Positions 7,074-10,448 of a stretch of DNA of 10,448 nucleotides are shown one piece after another. Within the stretch, counting starts at the first letter, position 1. Each line of letters opens with the position of its first letter. Made by a program: the position numbers and the translations under genes. Source of the DNA: Bacteriovorax stolpii (GTDB lineage: Bacteria; Bdellovibrionota; Bacteriovoracia; Bacteriovoracales; Bacteriovoracaceae); contig CAMAYW010000047.1 in the NCBI GenBank assembly GCA_945862475.1, positions 1 to 10,448 on the forward strand, written 5' to 3'. The notes beneath the pieces are model-generated. The model searched no databases, was not told where the DNA came from, and saw only the letters and a list, made by a program, of their open reading frames with translations.

Positions 7074-8309
7074 TTACTCAATTCCTCTAAAAGCAAGATC
7101 CTCTAACTCTACAGGTGCATTCTTATCATCAATCTCGACAAGATAAAGTATACCCTTAACTTTTATTTCATTTTCAAAATTAGGCTCCATATTCATGGCA
7201 ACCATAATGGCATCTAAAAGTTCTCTTTGATCTTTATAAGTAATACCTTCGTAAGAGTTTTCTCTTTGGGCAATACAACCCGCTGTTCTCATGAACGGAT
7301 AGTAAGGAACAGTTGGGTCTTGGTTTAATTTTCCTGTTCCATGAATCCTGAAAAGATTTCTTCCAATATCTCTGGCCGTAACAGAGCTCTTCCACCAATC
7401 TTGATTATGAGAGGAAGATGGAAGGAGGGATTTCATAAGAGATTCATTCTTTGATTTTGGAATGAAATTAAGGATCATTCTTCTAAATTTACCAAATGAG
7501 ATTTGCTGGTCAGCCGCTGGCATGACGGAATCAATCGTGAGGATTCCGGTTGGAGTATTCCCATTTCTCGTGTAGCTAGGAAGTCCTCGGGCCGATGAGG
7601 CGAGTGATTTATGCGACCAAATAATTCCATCCTCGTCTCTAACAACTTCACCGTGAACATTTTTCATCACCATAAGACACGGGAACAATCTGTTTTCTCG
7701 ACAGAACATAAAAATCTTTACTGATTTTATATATTCACCATTCATGTAAGTTGTAACATCAGGAGTCTTATGAAAAAGGTCAGTAATCAAGTCTTCTGTG
7801 ATATCGTTTTTTCTTTCTTGATCAAGGGCCACATCAAAGTAAGGGGGATGTAACTTTGCTTTTTCAACTAACTCAACATGACCTGCAGATAGAAAATCCT
7901 CTTCGTAGGCAGCAATTGTATAAATGATTTTGGTATCAGCTTTTTCTTTAGTTAACTCATTCATCAATTCATCAACGAGAGGTTGAGCGAGGTGAGTCGT
8001 TCTTTTAAATTTAATTCGAAGAATTCCGAGTCTTAATCTTTCAATCAATTCGTAATGAGCGGTATTAAAGTCATTAATCGCATTTAAAACAGATGGATCT
8101 CCTTCTTCAGAAATATCCCAAAGTGCATCAACGAGAAGCTTCTGCTCAAATGCAGTAAAGCCAGTCATCATGTTAGTTTTATTTTTCGAAAGAAGGCTAA
8201 ATTTAAAGTTTTGATAAAGAGTTTCTTCAAGGACATTTTCGCTTTGGATATTTGCAAAAATGTTCGACGTCATGAGGATTAGGCAAATAGTTGTTACTAG
8301 CTTTTTCAT
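7074..8309 (-). CDS. Exported L,D-transpeptidase (YkuD-type) family protein
   Basis: A signal peptide (1-19, ending SNIFA before NIQ) directs this 411-residue protein to the envelope. Residues ~25-190 look helical and match nothing I recognise. From ~195 the YkuD fold is recognisable: a strand pair KIFMFCRENRLFPCLMVM (198-215), GNTPTGILTID (250-260), RIHGTGK (321-327) and TAGCIAQRE (342-350). H323 and C345 are the likely catalytic pair. The usual (S/T)HGC motif reads TAGC here, with alanine in place of the conserved histidine. Family enzymes make 3-3 peptidoglycan crosslinks, attach lipoproteins or trim stem peptides; in predators such enzymes can act on prey wall. AAAGGA lies eight bases before the ATG. 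The peptidase gene lies 91 bases upstream and the methyltransferase 30 bases downstream, on the same strand. The family call is good; the reaction is open. Confidence 0.82.
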   Translation of the reverse strand: MKKLVTTICLILMTSNIFANIQSENVLEETLYQNFKFSLLSKNKTNMMTGFTAFEQKLLVDALWDISEEGDPSVLNAINDFNTAHYELIERLRLGILRIKFKRTTHLAQPLVDELMNELTKEKADTKIIYTIAAYEEDFLSAGHVELVEKAKLHPPYFDVALDQERKNDITEDLITDLFHKTPDVTTYMNGEYIKSVKIFMFCRENRLFPCLMVMKNVHGEVVRDEDGIIWSHKSLASSARGLPSYTRNGNTPTGILTIDSVMPAADQQISFGKFRRMILNFIPKSKNESLMKSLLPSSSHNQDWWKSSVTARDIGRNLFRIHGTGKLNQDPTVPYYPFMRTAGCIAQRENSYEGITYKDQRELLDAIMVAMNMEPNFENEIKVKGILYLVEIDDKNAPVELEDLAFRGIE

Positions 8310-8400
8310 TCAATGAATCCTTTGATTTCAGAGACTCAAAGCGTAACAATTCATGATGGCAGTCGGCAAGTGTACATTGTAAAAAACGGATTTTTTTGAG
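8310..8400 (-). other. Spacer between peptidase and L,D-transpeptidase genes
   Basis: The 91 bases contain an all-A/U hairpin just after the peptidase stop: a run of A, TCCG, then a run of T on the minus strand (about 8382-8397). It is too AT-rich to be a convincing terminator. Further on, TTGCCG followed after 17 bases by TTACGC is a poor promoter match. The two genes may be cotranscribed, or the second may have its own weak promoter. Confidence 0.3.
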
Positions 8401-9351
8401 CTATAAACCCTTGGATTTTATATAAACGATGCTAGTCATATTCTTGAAAAGGGATGACTCGCCTAGCCATACGTTTCCTTCTTGGCATTCTATACTTTGA
8501 TCATACCTTTGACATTTTTCACCCCAGCTGTTTCTCAGGAGAAATTCGCAGCTGTTTTTTTCAGAATTCCATCGGCGGCCAATGATGCTCGAAGTATGGA
8601 GCTCCGAAATCTTTCTCGTTTGATTTTGTGTATTAAGAAGAACACGAGAATCATAATCAATTCCGACAATCCTTCCTGAATCAAGTTGAGAGTTGATTCG
8701 TCTGAAAATATTTTTGTTACGAAAAACCATTTTCACTTTTAATCTTTTATCAAATTCAACTCGATCACTCTCACAAGCCTTGTTTCTTAGCTCAGTGAAG
8801 AAGTGCTTAATTTTATTTTTAGTTTGAAGGATAGAAAGAAATGTTTTTTTGTCGACATTTTTAAATTTAAAATAAAAAGGAAGATTACTTAGAGTTAAAT
8901 TTTTTCTTAGCTGATAGAGTTTTTTTATTTCCTCTATCGCTTGTGGCATAAGAATCTTTTCTTCTTGGCCACTAGTTACTTTTATCCATTCCTCAGAGGG
9001 AAAGCTCGATTCAGAACAATGACCACTTTTCATCCCTTGAATCAATGCGACTTTATTAAATCCTGTTTCATGAGGTTGTCCGTAATCAAGAAAGAGATCC
9101 ATTATTTTACCGACAGACGAATTATTGTAATTGGTAGCAATATCAGCTGCAGAAATTTTATCAGAAATTCCAAAAGTATATTGAAGCATATCGGCCGCAG
9201 TGAAAGCATAACACCAAGAAATTTTGCCTTGGTTTCTTACTTTACCCAAAGAGGCCGTATCAAGATTTAAATCAGTGCAAGAGCTTTTGTCGGAGGCCGA
9301 ATAACCGTAAACAATAGATGGTAGGAGTAGGCATAAAATCCATTTTTTCAT
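8401..9351 (-). CDS. Exported papain-like cysteine peptidase (C1A family)
   Basis: The protein has 316 residues with a signal peptide (1-16, MKKWILCLLLPSIVYG). Mature papain-type elements follow almost at once. LGKVRNQGKISWCYAF (35-50) holds oxyanion Q41 and nucleophile C47, six residues apart as in papain. H252 (ELHTSSIIGRRW) and N274 (RNSWGEKC) complete the triad, and NSWG is a hallmark of the clan. The loop differs from the classical QGxCGSCWAF: the disulfide cysteine before the nucleophile is isoleucine, and the Trp after it is Tyr. A lysine-rich helical stretch (~135-220) replaces much of the usual inter-domain region. No long propeptide fits between the signal peptide and the active site, so control may be by export. 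The start has a strong GGAGG eight bases upstream. The gene is divergent from htpX. Family confident; substrates unknown. Confidence 0.88.
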   Translation of the reverse strand: MKKWILCLLLPSIVYGYSASDKSSCTDLNLDTASLGKVRNQGKISWCYAFTAADMLQYTFGISDKISAADIATNYNNSSVGKIMDLFLDYGQPHETGFNKVALIQGMKSGHCSESSFPSEEWIKVTSGQEEKILMPQAIEEIKKLYQLRKNLTLSNLPFYFKFKNVDKKTFLSILQTKNKIKHFFTELRNKACESDRVEFDKRLKVKMVFRNKNIFRRINSQLDSGRIVGIDYDSRVLLNTQNQTRKISELHTSSIIGRRWNSEKNSCEFLLRNSWGEKCQRYDQSIECQEGNVWLGESSLFKNMTSIVYIKSKGL

Positions 9352-9429
9352 TAAATCTTCCTCCGTGAAGACAGCAAAATCAGTCTAACATGAATATAAG
9401 GCCTTTTAAGAGATTGTTTTTATATGACT

Positions 9430-9439
9430 TTGCGCGCAA
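9430..9439. promoter_or_regulatory. Ten-base perfect palindrome upstream of the htpX promoter
   Basis: TTGCGCGCAA reads the same on both strands and is the only GC-rich patch in an otherwise AT-rich 156-base divergent region. It ends seven bases before the candidate -35 of htpX, a position where a dimeric regulator could bind and act on htpX or on the divergent peptidase gene. No known operator was matched. Confidence 0.35.
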
Positions 9440-9445
9440 GTACCC

Positions 9446-9473
9446 TTGACGTTCAAATTTTAAGTATTATCTT
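9446..9473 (+). promoter_or_regulatory. Candidate htpX promoter
   Basis: TTGACG (9446-9451) and TATCTT (9468-9473) are spaced by 16 bases and match five and four of six sigma-70 consensus positions. Transcription would begin near 9480, leaving about 28 bases of leader with GGAG (9499-9502). The -35 is preceded by CCC; CCCTTGA also resembles the -35 of heat-shock sigma-32 promoters, but the matching CCCCAT-type -10 is absent. Confidence 0.42.
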
Positions 9474-9507
9474 TAACTTACGAATTATTCATTTTTATGG
9501 AGTTTCT

Positions 9508-10398
9508 ATGTTTAAGCGTATCTTTTTATTCATGCTTACAAACGTCCTAGTGATGGTCACTGTGTCACTGGTGATCGGTTTTCTTGGAATTGGAAATTAT
9601 CTAACGGCCCAGGGAATTGACTATTCTGCTCTTATGGCATTTTGTCTCGTGTGGGGTTTTGTCGGTTCTGGTATCTCTCTTTTATTATCAAAGTTCATGG
9701 CGAAAACCATGATGGGTGTTCAGATCGTTGATGATCGCGGTCAATATGGAGATCTTGTTCGAAAGGTTCACATACTTTCTAAGCAAGCTGGTATTAATAA
9801 AATGCCTGAAGTTGGAATTTATGATTCACGTGAAGTGAATGCTTTTGCGACAGGGCCTTCAAAAAACAATGCTCTCGTTGCAGTATCAACTGGTCTTCTT
9901 CAGCAAATGAATGCAGATGAGGTAGAGGGTGTTCTCGCCCACGAAATCGCTCACGTGGCCAATGGAGACATGGTTACAATGGCGCTAGTTCAAGGTGTAG
10001 TAAACGCTTTTGTAATGTTCTTCGCTCGTATTGCAGCTTTTGCACTTCAAAATGCTATGAGTGGTGATCGGGATGATGATCGTCCTGTAAACTCTGGTTG
10101 GGCCTACCACTTATCAGTTATGGTGTTTGAAATGCTCTTCTCGTTTCTTGGAATGTTTGTAGTGGCCTACGTTTCTCGTATCAGAGAGTATCGTGCAGAT
10201 AAGGGAGGCGCCCAATATGCAGGTAAGCATAAAATGATTGCTGCCTTAAAACGTCTTCAGCAAAAATATGAAATGGTTGATGATTCACAATCGGCCATGA
10301 GTACGATGAAGATTTCCTCAAAGAAGGGAATCATGAATTTTCTCTCCACTCACCCTAGACTAGAAGATCGAATCGCAGCATTAGAAAGATCTATGTAA
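9508..10398 (+). CDS. htpX: HtpX, inner-membrane zinc metalloprotease (M48)
   Basis: From the ATG at 9508 the product is 296 residues, close to E. coli HtpX (293). Two N-terminal membrane segments (about 2-28 and 39-61) precede the cytoplasmic catalytic part. HEIAH at 145-149 binds zinc and supplies the catalytic Glu; EYRAD (E227) supplies the third ligand. Two further hydrophobic segments lie at about 155-179 and 201-223, and the C-terminus has the family's THPRLEDRI block. HtpX degrades misfolded membrane proteins together with FtsH and, in E. coli, is induced by envelope and heat stress. I chose this start because MFKRIFLFML is the family's N-terminus and GGAG lies five bases upstream; the in-frame ATG at 9424 would add 28 residues with no family match and would overlap the promoter. 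The gene looks monocistronic: own promoter candidate and terminator. Confidence 0.96.
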   Translation: MFKRIFLFMLTNVLVMVTVSLVIGFLGIGNYLTAQGIDYSALMAFCLVWGFVGSGISLLLSKFMAKTMMGVQIVDDRGQYGDLVRKVHILSKQAGINKMPEVGIYDSREVNAFATGPSKNNALVAVSTGLLQQMNADEVEGVLAHEIAHVANGDMVTMALVQGVVNAFVMFFARIAAFALQNAMSGDRDDDRPVNSGWAYHLSVMVFEMLFSFLGMFVVAYVSRIREYRADKGGAQYAGKHKMIAALKRLQQKYEMVDDSQSAMSTMKISSKKGIMNFLSTHPRLEDRIAALERSM

Positions 10399-10402
10399 TC
10401 TT

Positions 10403-10428
10403 AGGCCCCGATAAGGGGCCTTTTTTTT
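10403..10428 (+). terminator. Intrinsic terminator of htpX
   Basis: A seven-base-pair stem AGGCCCC / GGGGCCT with loop GATAA is followed directly by a run of T (the stem's last T plus seven more), starting five bases after the htpX stop codon. The GC-rich stem and T-run are textbook rho-independent features. The remaining 20 bases of the window show nothing recognisable. Confidence 0.92.
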
Positions 10429-10448
10429 AGAAAAAAGAATTCTCTGGG

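Noticed and set aside
8379..8399. A-run/TCCG/T-run hairpin after the peptidase gene as an intrinsic terminator
   Set aside because: The stem is only A-U pairs with no GC core, so it is unlikely to stop transcription efficiently.
8941..9270. 109-codon open frame on the plus strand opposite the papain-like peptidase gene
   Set aside because: It lies wholly antisense to a gene with clear catalytic motifs and has no ribosome site or recognisable domain, so it reads as a shadow frame.
9398..9405. AAGGCCTT palindrome in the divergent region
   Set aside because: Eight bases of simple symmetry are expected by chance often, and it does not align with a promoter element.
9424..9507. N-terminal extension of HtpX by 28 residues from the ATG at 9424
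   Set aside because: The added residues have no family match, the extension runs through the candidate promoter and palindrome, and ATG 9508 has GGAG at correct spacing and gives the expected length.
1..10448. Mobile-element, toxin-antitoxin, CRISPR or defence island signatures
   Set aside because: No transposase, integrase, long terminal repeats, spaced repeat arrays, small toxin-antitoxin gene pair or nuclease/helicase motifs were seen on either strand.

Overview
The window looks like a stretch of chromosome from an AT-rich, didermic (Gram-negative type) bacterium. The gene mix suggests a member of the Bdellovibrionota or Bacteriovoracales: signal-peptide proteins of unknown family, a papain-like peptidase with a WCYAF active-site loop, an L,D-transpeptidase, HtpX and several RNA methyltransferases. 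This placement is inference from protein character; no rRNA or other taxonomic marker is present. No tRNA, rRNA, CRISPR array, insertion sequence, integrase or prophage gene was seen, so nothing points to recent transfer.

Layout. 1-1475 (minus): an RlmM-like 23S rRNA 2'-O-methyltransferase whose last bases overlap the GTG start of an RlmI/RlmK-type methyltransferase cut by the window edge. 1520-2260 (plus): a SpoU/TrmH-family RNA 2'-O-methyltransferase, divergent from that pair. 2257-4119 (minus): a 620-residue predicted exported protein of unknown family with a glycine-rich hydrophobic segment. 4183-6174 (plus): a divergent 663-residue predicted exported protein with a transglutaminase-like Cys-His-Asp core and a beta-strand-rich C-terminal half. 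6162-9351 (minus): a possible transcription unit of papain-like peptidase, L,D-transpeptidase and a PUA-less RlmI-like methyltransferase. 9508-10398 (plus): the membrane zinc protease HtpX, with a plausible promoter and a clear intrinsic terminator.

Two themes are interleaved. Four proteins are predicted RNA methyltransferases (two 2'-O-type, two COG1092-type). Four are predicted exported proteins, of which three carry a recognisable catalytic core (transglutaminase-like, L,D-transpeptidase, cysteine peptidase); HtpX adds inner-membrane protein quality control. The genome is tightly packed: both convergent gene pairs overlap at their stop codons, and the largest gap is 156 bases. The most novel material is the divergent pair 2257-6174, for which I recognise no described system.
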